A stretch of 64,000 bases of DNA from positions 7,717 to 71,716 of the forward strand of contig DLGO01000001.1 in the NCBI GenBank assembly GCA_002482725.1, written 5' to 3'. A model generated the notes under the pieces. The model searched no databases. It worked only from the letters and a program-made list of their open reading frames with translations, and was not told the DNA's origin. Source of the DNA: Bacteroidetes bacterium UBA7692. GTDB taxonomy: Bacteria; Bacteroidota; Bacteroidia; Chitinophagales; LD1. A program made the position numbers and the translations under genes. Positions 35,917 through 43,942 of the stretch are shown here, one piece after another. Position 1 is the first letter of the stretch; every line of letters starts with the position of its first letter.

Positions 35917-36369
35917 TTATTCCCCTAATGAGGATTTAATGATTTCTGCTACCACTTTATTGTCGGCTTTGCCGGCCAGTAGTTTACTTGCAGCGCCCAT
36001 TACCTTGCCCATTTCTTTTTGCGACTTAGCGCCTGTATCTGCTATTACCTTAGCTACTATGGTGCGTATTTCGTCTTCGCTCATCATAGCAGGCAGGTAC
36101 CTTTCTATCACGGCTACTTCTTCCTGCTCTTTTACTATCAGGTCGTTGCGGTTTGCTTTCTCAAACTCTGTTATCGAGTCCTTGCGCTGTTTCAGCATTT
36201 TTTGCAATATCTGAACACCGCGCTCTTCGGTTACTTCACCCGTGCCGCCTTTTTCTGTTTTAGCCAGCATTATTGCGCTTTTTATTGCGCGTATTGCCCT
36301 CAAGCCTGCTTCGTCTTTGGCCATCATTGCTGCTTTCAGGTCTGCGTTTATCTTTTCTTCCAATGCCAT
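35917..36369 (-). CDS. yqeY: GatB/YqeY domain-containing protein
   Basis: A 150-residue YqeY-type protein, almost wholly helical, with the motifs LRAIRAIKSAIMLAK, MLKQRKDSITEFEKANR, ERYLPAMMSEDEIRTIV and the end QKEMGKVMGAASKLLAGKADNKVVAEIIKS. The domain is the C-terminal part of the amidotransferase subunit GatB and may bind tRNA. Its role as a stand-alone protein is unknown. It lies between gldA (51 bases away) and kbl (43 bases away). Confidence 0.93.
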   Translation of the reverse strand: MALEEKINADLKAAMMAKDEAGLRAIRAIKSAIMLAKTEKGGTGEVTEERGVQILQKMLKQRKDSITEFEKANRNDLIVKEQEEVAVIERYLPAMMSEDEIRTIVAKVIADTGAKSQKEMGKVMGAASKLLAGKADNKVVAEIIKSSLGE

Positions 36370-36420
36370 GGTACTATCGTTTTTTATGTTGTATTAAGTA
36401 AATTATTGTTTGTACTTATC

Positions 36421-37329
36421 TTATGAAGTCAGCTGCTTGAATACCTCTTCCAGCGAGTAACTCTCTTTGTGCAATTCCAGCAGGGTCAGTTGCCTTTGCT
36501 TCGCAAACTCAAATATCTCTTCGCGAATATCTTTTTGCCCTGCTGCGGTAAACTGCCAGTTGCCACCATCCAGCTGCACTATGTGGTTTACACCTTTTAT
36601 CTCGCTCAGTATGGCTTTCGTCACCGGTTGTTTAAAGGCTGCCGTCACCAGCATCTCATTGTTTATGCGGCTCTGTAGCTGCTCGGTAGTATCATCGGCC
36701 ACTATCTTGCCCTTATTGATGATAATAACCCTGTCGGCCACGGCCTGCACCTCCTGCATGATGTGCGATGAGAATACCACCGTTTTATCCCTGCCCAGCT
36801 TTTTTATCAGTGCGCGTATCTCTACCAGTTGGTTCGGGTCCAGTCCGCTTGTCGGTTCGTCCAATATCAGCACTTCCGGGTTGTGCAGCATCGCTTGCGC
36901 CAGCCCTACCCTTTGCTTGTATCCTTTCGATAGTTGGCCTACCTTCTTTCTGCGCTCGGCAGTCAGCCCTGTGGCTTCCAGCATCTCGTCTATGCGCGAC
37001 TTTGTTTTGGTACCTAGCTTGTGTATGCCTGCCATAAACTCCAGGTACTCCACCACATACATATCGTAGTATAGCGGGTTGCTTTCCGGCAGGTAGCCTA
37101 TGTGCTTTTGCGCCTCTATTACATCGGTGGTTATATCCTTGCCGCATACCAACGCCGAGCCTGCTGTCTGTGGCAGGTAGCCCGTCAGTATTTTCATGGT
37201 GGTGCTTTTTCCTGCGCCATTTGGCCCCAGGAATCCAAGCACTTCGCCTTTCTTTACTTCAAACGATATATCGTTTACCGCCTTTTGCGGTCCGTATTCT
37301 TTAGTAAGGTTTTTAACCAGTATTGACAT
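36421..37329 (-). CDS. gldA: gliding motility ABC transporter ATP-binding protein GldA
   Basis: A 302-residue ABC ATPase with Walker A GPNGAGKSTTMK, Q-loop YLPESNPLYYDMYVVE, signature LSKGYKQRVGLAQAM and Walker B VLILDEPTSGLDP, followed by a regulatory tail of about 80 residues that ends HKESYSLEEVFKQLTS. This is the GldA ATPase of the GldA-GldF-GldG transporter; gldF and gldG are about 4.6 kb away in the same direction, separated by other genes. It starts 10 bases after a small secreted protein and precedes yqeY. Confidence 0.92.
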   Translation of the reverse strand: MSILVKNLTKEYGPQKAVNDISFEVKKGEVLGFLGPNGAGKSTTMKILTGYLPQTAGSALVCGKDITTDVIEAQKHIGYLPESNPLYYDMYVVEYLEFMAGIHKLGTKTKSRIDEMLEATGLTAERRKKVGQLSKGYKQRVGLAQAMLHNPEVLILDEPTSGLDPNQLVEIRALIKKLGRDKTVVFSSHIMQEVQAVADRVIIINKGKIVADDTTEQLQSRINNEMLVTAAFKQPVTKAILSEIKGVNHIVQLDGGNWQFTAAGQKDIREEIFEFAKQRQLTLLELHKESYSLEEVFKQLTS

Positions 37330-37339
37330 GTTGCGCTGC

Positions 37340-37687
37340 TTAAAACTTATATTTCTTCACTTTCAATCCATATTTTTTGGCCTCTGCGCAGCTCACTTTT
37401 ATGCTGTGCAGCTTTAGCGGTGTGCCCGCCATCCGAAAGTTAGGTGGTATTTTTCCTACCTCGCCTGTAAAGGTAACTTTCAAACCATCTTTTTTTAAAG
37501 AATCGGGTAGCTGCCTGCTTATATACCTCTCGTTTGGGTCGGCGTCCGTTATTATCACCACCAAGTCCTCGCTCAGCACTTTTATGCTGCCTTTTACATT
37601 CTTTATGGTCTTGTACCATTCAAAATCCTGCGCCTGCACAGCACAGCTTGCCAGCACCAATCCGCATATCAACATTACGTACTTCAT
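37340..37687 (-). CDS. hypothetical secreted protein, 115 residues
   Basis: Starts with MKYVMLICGLVLASCAVQAQ, a signal peptide (a lipobox reading around LASC is also possible). The mature part is beta-rich with KNVKGSIKVLSEDLVVIITDADPNERYISR and ends in a Lys-rich KKYGLKVKKYKF. A single Cys lies in SCAEAKK. No family was recognised. The gene ends 10 bases before gldA, so it is cotranscribed with the gliding ATPase and could be part of its function, but that is only context. Confidence 0.68.
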   Translation of the reverse strand: MKYVMLICGLVLASCAVQAQDFEWYKTIKNVKGSIKVLSEDLVVIITDADPNERYISRQLPDSLKKDGLKVTFTGEVGKIPPNFRMAGTPLKLHSIKVSCAEAKKYGLKVKKYKF

Positions 37688-37807
37688 ATATCCCTTTCTT
37701 TTTTTAACACCCCAAATATGTTGCCAAAAATCGGAATCAAACTGTTGATAATCCCTAAACAGCTAAATTTTTATCAATTCCGGGCTGTTACATGTTTCGT
37801 CTGAATG

Positions 37808-37815
37808 TATATTCG
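37808..37815 (+). promoter_or_regulatory. candidate -7 box 4 bases before glyS
   Basis: TATATTCG, one base from TAnnTTTG, ends 4 bases before the ATG at 37820 and lies inside the codons of an alternative upstream start at 37805, which argues for the later ATG. Confidence 0.35.
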
Positions 37816-37819
37816 CGCC

Positions 37820-39367
37820 ATGAGCACATCGACAACATCACCTGCTATCACATTTCAGGATATTATTTCGCACTGCAAGGAGTATGGCTTCATTTTCCCT
37901 TCATCAGAGATATATGATGGCCTTAGCGCCGTTTACGACTATGGCCCTTATGGCATAGAGCTGAAAAACAACCTGCAGCAGTTCTGGTGGAAGTCCATGG
38001 TGCAGCTGAACGAAAACATCGTGGGCCTGGATGCAGCTATATTCATGCACCCGAAAACCTGGAAGGCCAGCGGTCACGTGGATGCTTTCATGGATCCTTT
38101 GATAGATAACAAAGACTCTAAGAAAAGGTACCGCGCCGATGTGCTGATAGAAGACGCCCTGGCTAAGTTTGAAGACAAAATTGCAAAGGAGGCCGATAAG
38201 GCAGCCAAGAAATTCGGCGATACCTTCGACCGCGAAATGTTCCTGAAAACCAACCCCAACGTGCTGCGCACACAGGAGAAGTTCGATGCTACAGAGGCGC
38301 GCTTCAAAAAAGCGCTGGAAGACAACGACCTTGCAGAAGTACGCCAGATAATCATAGACCTGGAGATTGCCTGCCCTGTCAGCGGCACCAAAAACTGGAC
38401 CGAAGTGCGTCAGTTCAACCTGATGTTCAGCACCGAGGTGGGTTCTGTGGCCGAAGAAGCATCTACCATATACCTGCGCCCCGAAACAGCACAGGGAATA
38501 TTCGTTAACTTCCTGAACGTGCAGAACACTTCGCGCCAGCGCATACCGTTTGGTATAGCGCAGATTGGCAAGGCTTTCCGAAACGAGATAGTAGCGCGCC
38601 AGTTCATATTCCGCACACGTGAGTTCGAGCAAATGGAGATGCAGTATTTCGTGCGCCCCGGCTCCGAAATGGAGTGGTTCCACCACTGGAAAGAGTCGCG
38701 CATGAAATGGCACCGCAGCCTTGGTTTTGCCGAAACCAACCTTAAGTTTTACGACCACCTGAAGCTGGCACACTACGCCAATGCAGCGGTAGACATACAG
38801 TTCAACTTTCCGTTTGGCTTCAAAGAAATAGAGGGCATACACAGCCGTACCGATTTCGATTTGAAGAGCCACCAGGAGCTGAGCGGCAAAAAGCTACAGT
38901 ACTTCGACCCCGAGCTGAACCAAAGCTACATACCGTATGTGGTAGAAACCTCGGTAGGTCTTAACCGTACCTTCCTTGCACTGATATGCAATGGCCTGAA
39001 GAACGAAAAGCTGGAAGACGGCAGCGAGCGCACTGTGCTTCAACTGCCTCCTTTCCTGGCGCCTATCAAAATAGCTGTATTCCCATTGGTGAAAAAAGAC
39101 GGTCTGCCGGAAAAAGCGCGCGAAATATTCGACGTGCTTAAATTCGACCACCGCTGCTTCTACGAAGAGAAAGACAATATCGGCAAGCGCTATCGCAGGC
39201 AGGATGCTATAGGCACGCCTTTCTGCATAACTGTAGACCACCAAACACTGGAAGACAATATGGTAACCCTGCGCGAACGCGACAGCATGCAGCAGGAGCG
39301 TATCAGCATAGAGCGCCTTCAGCAGGTGGTAAACGAAAAAGTAGACTGGAGAAAAGCCTACAAATAG
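37820..39367 (+). CDS. glyS: glycyl-tRNA synthetase (class II, dimeric type)
   Basis: From the ATG at 37820 the enzyme has 515 residues. It charges tRNA-Gly. The core is FPSSEIYDGLSAVYDYGPYG, then RPETAQGIFVNFLNVQNTSR, GKAFRNEIVARQFIFRTREFEQMEMQYF (motif 2) and VVETSVGLNRTFLALI (motif 3 Arg), with an anticodon-binding domain at the C terminus (PPFLAPIKIAVFPLVKKDGL). This is the eukaryotic/archaeal-like single-chain form used by many Bacteroidota instead of GlyQ/GlyS. A start five codons earlier is disfavoured by the overlapping promoter-like box. Confidence 0.97.
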   Translation: MSTSTTSPAITFQDIISHCKEYGFIFPSSEIYDGLSAVYDYGPYGIELKNNLQQFWWKSMVQLNENIVGLDAAIFMHPKTWKASGHVDAFMDPLIDNKDSKKRYRADVLIEDALAKFEDKIAKEADKAAKKFGDTFDREMFLKTNPNVLRTQEKFDATEARFKKALEDNDLAEVRQIIIDLEIACPVSGTKNWTEVRQFNLMFSTEVGSVAEEASTIYLRPETAQGIFVNFLNVQNTSRQRIPFGIAQIGKAFRNEIVARQFIFRTREFEQMEMQYFVRPGSEMEWFHHWKESRMKWHRSLGFAETNLKFYDHLKLAHYANAAVDIQFNFPFGFKEIEGIHSRTDFDLKSHQELSGKKLQYFDPELNQSYIPYVVETSVGLNRTFLALICNGLKNEKLEDGSERTVLQLPPFLAPIKIAVFPLVKKDGLPEKAREIFDVLKFDHRCFYEEKDNIGKRYRRQDAIGTPFCITVDHQTLEDNMVTLRERDSMQQERISIERLQQVVNEKVDWRKAYK

Positions 39368-39412
39368 CCCTTGTCAGTAGCTTACTTTTTGCAATTCCCA
39401 ACTGTTAAAAAA

Positions 39413-39626
39413 TGGCGGTGGTTGGCGGTGGCTGGCGGAATTTGCGTTTTTCAGCATGAATTTCGCTTTTTTGCGGCACTTTCAATGCGCTAAACCTTTT
39501 GCCCTCAACACTCTTAGCCAAATTTCTGTCGGTAAAAACACGGACAGTTTTTCGGCTTTCTGTCGGTACCATCACCCAAAAAAGTGGCGGTGGTTGGCGG
39601 TGAGTGGCGGAAATTACGTTTTTTCA
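39413..39626. repeat. paired direct repeats (TGGCGGTGGTTGGCGG, about 42 bases) with inner TTTCTGTCGGTA pair
   Basis: TGGCGGTGGTTGGCGGTG is exact at 39413 and 39585, an offset of 172 bases, and the next 24 bases are similar (TGGCGGAA then TTGCGTTTTTCAGC against TACGTTTTTTCAGC). Inside, TTTCTGTCGGTA occurs at 39523-39534 and 39557-39568. The order is A-B-B-A, all direct. Confidence 0.75.
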
Positions 39627-40110
39627 GCCTTTTTGAAATTGTTAAAATCTGCGGTACCAAAATTGCGGTATTTCTGACGGTGTTTTATTCACACACGCCG
39701 TCCTGTATTCCCAAATTTTAATTGTACTCCGGCTGTAAAAAAATCCGTGTGTTTCAGTGAAATCTGAGTAATCTGTGATCCCATTTCAGACAAAAAAAGA
39801 ACGCTCCGGGTCATCGATCCACGCGCTAATGTAAATGTCAAGTGCTATTCGACTTTAGCAAAAAAGGCGGCAAAGTTTTTTGCCTGGTCTAACTACATGA
39901 TTAGCAGGTGCATGTATGTAAATTAAAAAATGTGAATGCCTGTCTTTTAATGCTCTTCAGTCGGTAAATATTTTTACCTCTGGCACAAATTAGCCTAACT
40001 AATGTATCGCGTTTGGTGTTTTGGTTTTTACGAAATAAATACGTGTATTCAATAGGCAATGGGAATTCATAATGTCGAATATTGGTTGCTGAACCTTACA
40101 ATAACATTTT

Positions 40111-40118
40111 CATCTTTG
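40111..40118 (+). promoter_or_regulatory. candidate -7 box before the EamA transporter gene
   Basis: CATCTTTG, one base from TAnnTTTG, with TTGCT (40086-40090) near the -33 position. It ends 7 bases before the ATG at 40126, so the leader would be at most a few bases. Confidence 0.35.
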
Positions 40119-40125
40119 CGGCCAA

Positions 40126-41028
40126 ATGAAAAATATAAGGGCGCACATCATGTTGCTTATCGTAAACCTGTTTTACGGGGCAGGTTTTACAGTTTCTAAG
40201 ATGGTGATGCCGGAGTTCATAAAGCCCTTTGGTTTTATTGCAGTCAGGGTATCGGTTACGCTGATACTGTTTGTTATACTGCACGAGATTTTCATCAGGG
40301 AAAAGATACAGAAGAAAGACTTTGGCCTGCTGGCCCTGTGCAGCTTGTTTGGTGTGGTGCTTAATATGGAAATGTTTTTTGTGGGCCTCAGTATTACCAC
40401 GCCCATAAATGCTGCGCTTATTATGATCATGACGCCCATACTCACCATTATCATATCCTCGTTTGTAGGCAGGGAGGCGCTCACCGGCCGCAAAATTGCA
40501 GGCATTGTATTGGGCACCCTTGGCGCGCTGATAATACTATCCGGCCGCGGCTTCGATTTCTCTTCTAAGACCATGCTGGGCGACCTGTGCATTCTTATCA
40601 ATGCTGCCTCCTATGCGGTGTACCTGGTTATTGCCAAGCCGCTGATGAAGAAATACCATCCGCTTACGGTTATCCGCTGGGTGTTTACCTTCGGTGCTGT
40701 TCCCGTATTGATATTTGGGTTGGGGCAATTGCAGGATGTGCGCTGGTTCGAGTTTTCTACCACTACCTGGCTGGCCGTGGTGTTTGTGGTAATGGGTACT
40801 ACCTTTTTTGCCTACCTGTTCAATATGCTGGCACTGCGCGAGGTCAACTCGTCGGTAGTAAGCGCATACATTTATCTGCAGCCTATACTGGCTACCATTA
40901 TTTCAATACTGGTAAAAAGCGATACGCTTACCATGGAAAAAGTAATATCGGGCGTGCTGATATTTTCAGGAGTGTTCCTGGTGTCGTATTCGGGCCAAAT
41001 GAAACTGTTTGGCAGGGTTACGAAGTAG
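40126..41028 (+). CDS. EamA/DMT family transporter
   Basis: A 300-residue membrane protein with ten hydrophobic segments in two EamA repeats (about residues 5-140 and 150-290). Visible motifs: NLFYGAGFTVSKMVMPEF, GLSITTPINAALIMIMTPILT and the second-repeat NMLALREVNSSVVSAYIYLQPILA. The family exports amino acids, nucleotides or other small metabolites; the substrate is unknown. It is preceded by the long spacer and followed by the MORN-hydrolase gene after 148 bases. Confidence 0.9.
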   Translation: MKNIRAHIMLLIVNLFYGAGFTVSKMVMPEFIKPFGFIAVRVSVTLILFVILHEIFIREKIQKKDFGLLALCSLFGVVLNMEMFFVGLSITTPINAALIMIMTPILTIIISSFVGREALTGRKIAGIVLGTLGALIILSGRGFDFSSKTMLGDLCILINAASYAVYLVIAKPLMKKYHPLTVIRWVFTFGAVPVLIFGLGQLQDVRWFEFSTTTWLAVVFVVMGTTFFAYLFNMLALREVNSSVVSAYIYLQPILATIISILVKSDTLTMEKVISGVLIFSGVFLVSYSGQMKLFGRVTK

Positions 41029-41176
41029 TTTGTTCAGTGGCATCAATTATTGCCACCATGAGTTAAGAAGAGGTTAAAGGCCAGTTTGTTTTCAATAATA
41101 ATTCCGGTAAGACTTAGTATTGCTGCTATAAAGGGGTGTGGTTTTTTGCGCTATGCCTGCAAGTTAAGCTACAATT

Positions 41177-42520
41177 ATGAAGTACATTTTTTCAGCATGG
41201 CTGTTGGTGTTTTGCATCAGTGCGTTTTCTCAGTCGGGTCAATATATCAAAGATGGCCGCACCGGATGTATGGTTTGGAGCGACGAGCATGCGCCCGAAG
41301 ACAGCATTAGGTGGAGCGGTGCTTGTAAGCAAGGCTACGCTTCAGGCCCGGGAGTGTTGGAGTGGTACCATGATAATAAGCTCGTAGTTACTTACAAAGG
41401 GAAAATGGAACACGGAAAGCTGAATGGTAAGGGCCGGTATTACATTGTAGGGTACGCTACTTTCGATGGTAATTTTGTTGATGGTGCGCTGAACGGCAAA
41501 GGTGCTGCTTACTATAGCAACGGAGGGAAAACTATAGGCAATTTTGTAAATGGTGTTTTTTTGAATCTGGACAATAAGTATCTGAAACTGCTTAAAAAGC
41601 ACTATGTAGCCATTAGCGATAGTACGGACATCTATGGCAATGATGGCGATTGGGACAGGCTTTTCTATTATGCCCTTGTTCCCGGCAATACTATAAAAGC
41701 TGTGTTGGTGTTATTCCCTTCTACGGGCGAATCAGTTGAAAATGTTATAAGCTGCAACAAAGCATTGATGCAGCAGGCATACGACAATGGTATTTTATCG
41801 GTTGTGGTAAGCGCCAACTTCAATAAAACATTGGATAGCGATAAACCTGCCATGCGCTTTTTCGATACGGTTTTTAAAGAACTGCTTGCCAAATTCAATG
41901 CGCCGGAGAGCAAATTTGTTTTGTGCGGCCTTTCGCTGGGCGGTGAGAACGCACTGCAGTATACCGAAATGTCGAGGAACAGTAAATACAATACAGCTAT
42001 TAAGCCATTGGCTACAATTGGTGTGGACCCACCTGTGGATATGGTAGATTTATACTACCGCGCCGAAGAGCAGATCGTGGTGTATGAAAAGGAAGGTTCC
42101 AGTCTGTCGCAGAGCAAAAAACTGGCCTTGCAGGAGAACTATTTTTTGATGGATTATTTTAAGAAATTGTACGGAGGCTCGCCAAAGGAATTTCCGGACA
42201 AATATGTAGAGGGTTCACAGTTTTCGAGAGACAGGGCAGATGGTGGCAACGCTAAGTATTTGCTGGATGTGCCCGTAAGGCTGTATTGCGACCCCGATAT
42301 AGTATGGCAGCTTAAAAATAAGGGCAGGGACTATTACCACATGAACGCAGCCAGCCTTTCTGCCATGGCAAATTTTCTGATGCAGAACGGTAATACAAGG
42401 GCAGAGTTTATACCCGCGCTGGGCAAGGGCTACAGGGTTGATGGCGAACGGCATCCGCATTCGTGGTCTATTGTAGATCCAACCGACTGTATTAAATGGA
42501 TTTTATCCCTCGTAAAATAA
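41177..42520 (+). CDS. secreted MORN-repeat plus alpha/beta-hydrolase fusion protein
   Basis: A 447-residue protein with a signal peptide (MKYIFSAWLLVFCISAFSQ). Residues about 45-128 form MORN-type repeats (GPGVLEWYHDNKLVVTYKGKM, LNGKGRYYIVGYATFDGNF and LNGKGAAYYSNGGKTIGNF in the outline G.G.Y.G.). A linker of about 40 residues leads to an alpha/beta-hydrolase-like domain with the nucleophile elbow GLSLGGENAL (Ser253). A C-terminal HPHSWSIVDPTDCI may carry the catalytic His. The enzyme is probably a periplasmic or surface esterase/peptidase-like hydrolase of unknown substrate. Such a fusion is unusual; it is the first of three same-strand genes with similar spacing. Confidence 0.78.
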   Translation: MKYIFSAWLLVFCISAFSQSGQYIKDGRTGCMVWSDEHAPEDSIRWSGACKQGYASGPGVLEWYHDNKLVVTYKGKMEHGKLNGKGRYYIVGYATFDGNFVDGALNGKGAAYYSNGGKTIGNFVNGVFLNLDNKYLKLLKKHYVAISDSTDIYGNDGDWDRLFYYALVPGNTIKAVLVLFPSTGESVENVISCNKALMQQAYDNGILSVVVSANFNKTLDSDKPAMRFFDTVFKELLAKFNAPESKFVLCGLSLGGENALQYTEMSRNSKYNTAIKPLATIGVDPPVDMVDLYYRAEEQIVVYEKEGSSLSQSKKLALQENYFLMDYFKKLYGGSPKEFPDKYVEGSQFSRDRADGGNAKYLLDVPVRLYCDPDIVWQLKNKGRDYYHMNAASLSAMANFLMQNGNTRAEFIPALGKGYRVDGERHPHSWSIVDPTDCIKWILSLVK

Positions 42521-42560
42521 GCTCGGGCAAAAATCTTACTATCATAAAATAAAACCATTC

Positions 42561-43652
42561 ATGCAAATGCGCACATGTACCATAATTTCAATTTTAGCCT
42601 TTGTTGCTTCCTGTAGCGGGCAGCCCAATGCGGTGCTTCCAAAGGTGTCGGCTGAGCAGCAAACAGCCACCTACACAGCCCAATTGAAGCTATTGAAAAC
42701 ACAGGGGTCAACAGAGTCAGACAATGTTCATTGTGGCTTGCAGGACAAAACCGGCAATATATGGTTTGGCACAACGGGCGAGGGTGTCTATCGTTATGAT
42801 GGCAGCACGTTTACCCAATTTACTGTAAAGGATGGCCTAAACAGCAACCGCGTATGGTCGCTGCTGGAAGACCGTGCCGGCAATATATGGATTGGTACCA
42901 ATGCTGGCGTAAGCAGGTTCGATGGTAAGCATTTTAAGAGCATTCCGGTAGATACAACTTATGGCAATGATATGTATCCGAGCGTTGCGCCCGACCACAA
43001 CCCGCAAGTGGGTAACGAGGTGTTCAGCATGATGCAGGATAAAAGCGGAATAATCTGGTTGGGGACTACTGAAGGGGTGTATTGCTTTAACGGCAAATCT
43101 TTCAGCCAGTTTTCAGCCGATACCGGTGTTGTAAATAAGGGTGGGCTAAACCTGAAAAGTGTACAATGTTTGTTACAGGATAACAAGGGTAATATATGGT
43201 TTGGCTCCGGCCCTTTGGCCTTTGAAGGTATTGCCATGTACGATGGCAAATCCCTTCTAAATTTTAAACCCAAAGATGAAACGTGGATCCGGAATATGTT
43301 TCAGGATAAGAACGGAGATATATTGTTTGGCACAAGGCACTATGGCACATGCCGCTACAATGGCGGTGGCTTTACTTTTGTTACGGAGAAAGGTGTTGGC
43401 AATGCAATGCTGCAGGACAAAGCGGGCAATATTTGGTTTGGAGGTGGCGAAAAACTGAATACAGTGGAAAGCGAAGATGGCATCTGGTGTTACGATGGCA
43501 AATCGTATAAAAACTTCAGCACTAAGGATGGCTTGGGTATATATGCCGTGTACGTCTTTTTGGAGGACCGTGCCGGCAATATCTGGATAGGTACCCGCAA
43601 CAACAGACTGTACCGTTACGATGGTAAAAGCTTTAGCTCTTTTTCTGAATAG
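42561..43652 (+). CDS. free-standing seven-blade two-component-regulator propeller lipoprotein
   Basis: A 363-residue lipoprotein: MQMRTCTIISILAFVASCSGQ with the lipobox Cys at about residue 18 (a start two codons in, 42567, is possible). The rest is a Reg_prop-type beta propeller of seven blades, each with a GNIW(F/I)GT...(R/Y)YDGK.F pattern: GNIWFGTTGEGVYRYDG, GNIWIGTNAGVSRFDG, GIIWLGTTEGVYCFNG, GNIWFGSG, GDILFGTRHYG, GNIWFGGG, GNIWIGTRNNRLYRYDG. Reg_prop propellers usually form the sensor part of hybrid two-component kinases; here no kinase domain follows and the protein is anchored in the envelope. It may bind a glycan or peptide ligand. Confidence 0.85.
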   Translation: MQMRTCTIISILAFVASCSGQPNAVLPKVSAEQQTATYTAQLKLLKTQGSTESDNVHCGLQDKTGNIWFGTTGEGVYRYDGSTFTQFTVKDGLNSNRVWSLLEDRAGNIWIGTNAGVSRFDGKHFKSIPVDTTYGNDMYPSVAPDHNPQVGNEVFSMMQDKSGIIWLGTTEGVYCFNGKSFSQFSADTGVVNKGGLNLKSVQCLLQDNKGNIWFGSGPLAFEGIAMYDGKSLLNFKPKDETWIRNMFQDKNGDILFGTRHYGTCRYNGGGFTFVTEKGVGNAMLQDKAGNIWFGGGEKLNTVESEDGIWCYDGKSYKNFSTKDGLGIYAVYVFLEDRAGNIWIGTRNNRLYRYDGKSFSSFSE

Positions 43653-43690
43653 GATGTCCTTGCGGTAATTTAAATATTGAATAAATGAGT

Positions 43691-43716
43691 TCGCTTTGTG
43701 CCTGACAGGCAAGCGA
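43691..43716 (+). other. small stem-loop downstream of the propeller gene
   Basis: TCGCT (43691-43695) pairs with AGCGA (43712-43716) and TGCC (43699-43702) with GGCA (43708-43711) with a 3-base bulge. There is no T-run, so it is more likely a weak structural hairpin than a terminator. Confidence 0.3.
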
Positions 43717-43942
43717 CATAGCAGTTATTTCAGTCAAGGGTAATGTGCTATAGCTTAGTTTGGTGGGGTGGATGCGTACTGCTTTGCTGAGATTATGAAT
43801 ATCCCATTATAAGCAATAAAGTTCCCTTGTTGGGATGCCGCATAAATATGGTTTCAAGTTGCTTTTCAGCGTGGTATATGTCAACCGGGTTTGTGGCATA
43901 GGTTATGCAACAGAAGGATGTTTGCTGACCAAATTAAATATT

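Larger units (their letters stand above)
39368..40125. other. gene-poor spacer between glyS and EamA transporter
   Basis: No credible gene is seen in this 758-base spacer. It contains two copies of a TGGCGGTGG-rich direct repeat and two copies of TTTCTGTCGGTA. The remainder, 39670-40080, is AT-rich and featureless to the eye. A 73-codon plus-strand frame (39456-39677) has no signal, domain or upstream start context and is likely random. Confidence 0.65.

Noticed and set aside
37904..38872. 322-codon minus-strand frame opposite glyS
   Set aside because: It lies wholly within a well-supported synthetase gene and shows no domain of its own.
39456..39677. 73-codon plus-strand gene after glyS
   Set aside because: The frame spans the direct repeats, lacks any motif and has no promoter-like sequence nearby.
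39368..40125. tRNA or small RNA gene in the spacer after glyS
   Set aside because: No cloverleaf-like pairing or CCA-type end was found by eye; an uncharacterised RNA cannot be excluded.
43691..43716. Terminator after the propeller lipoprotein gene
   Set aside because: The stem has a bulge and lacks a T-run; kept only as a weak hairpin.
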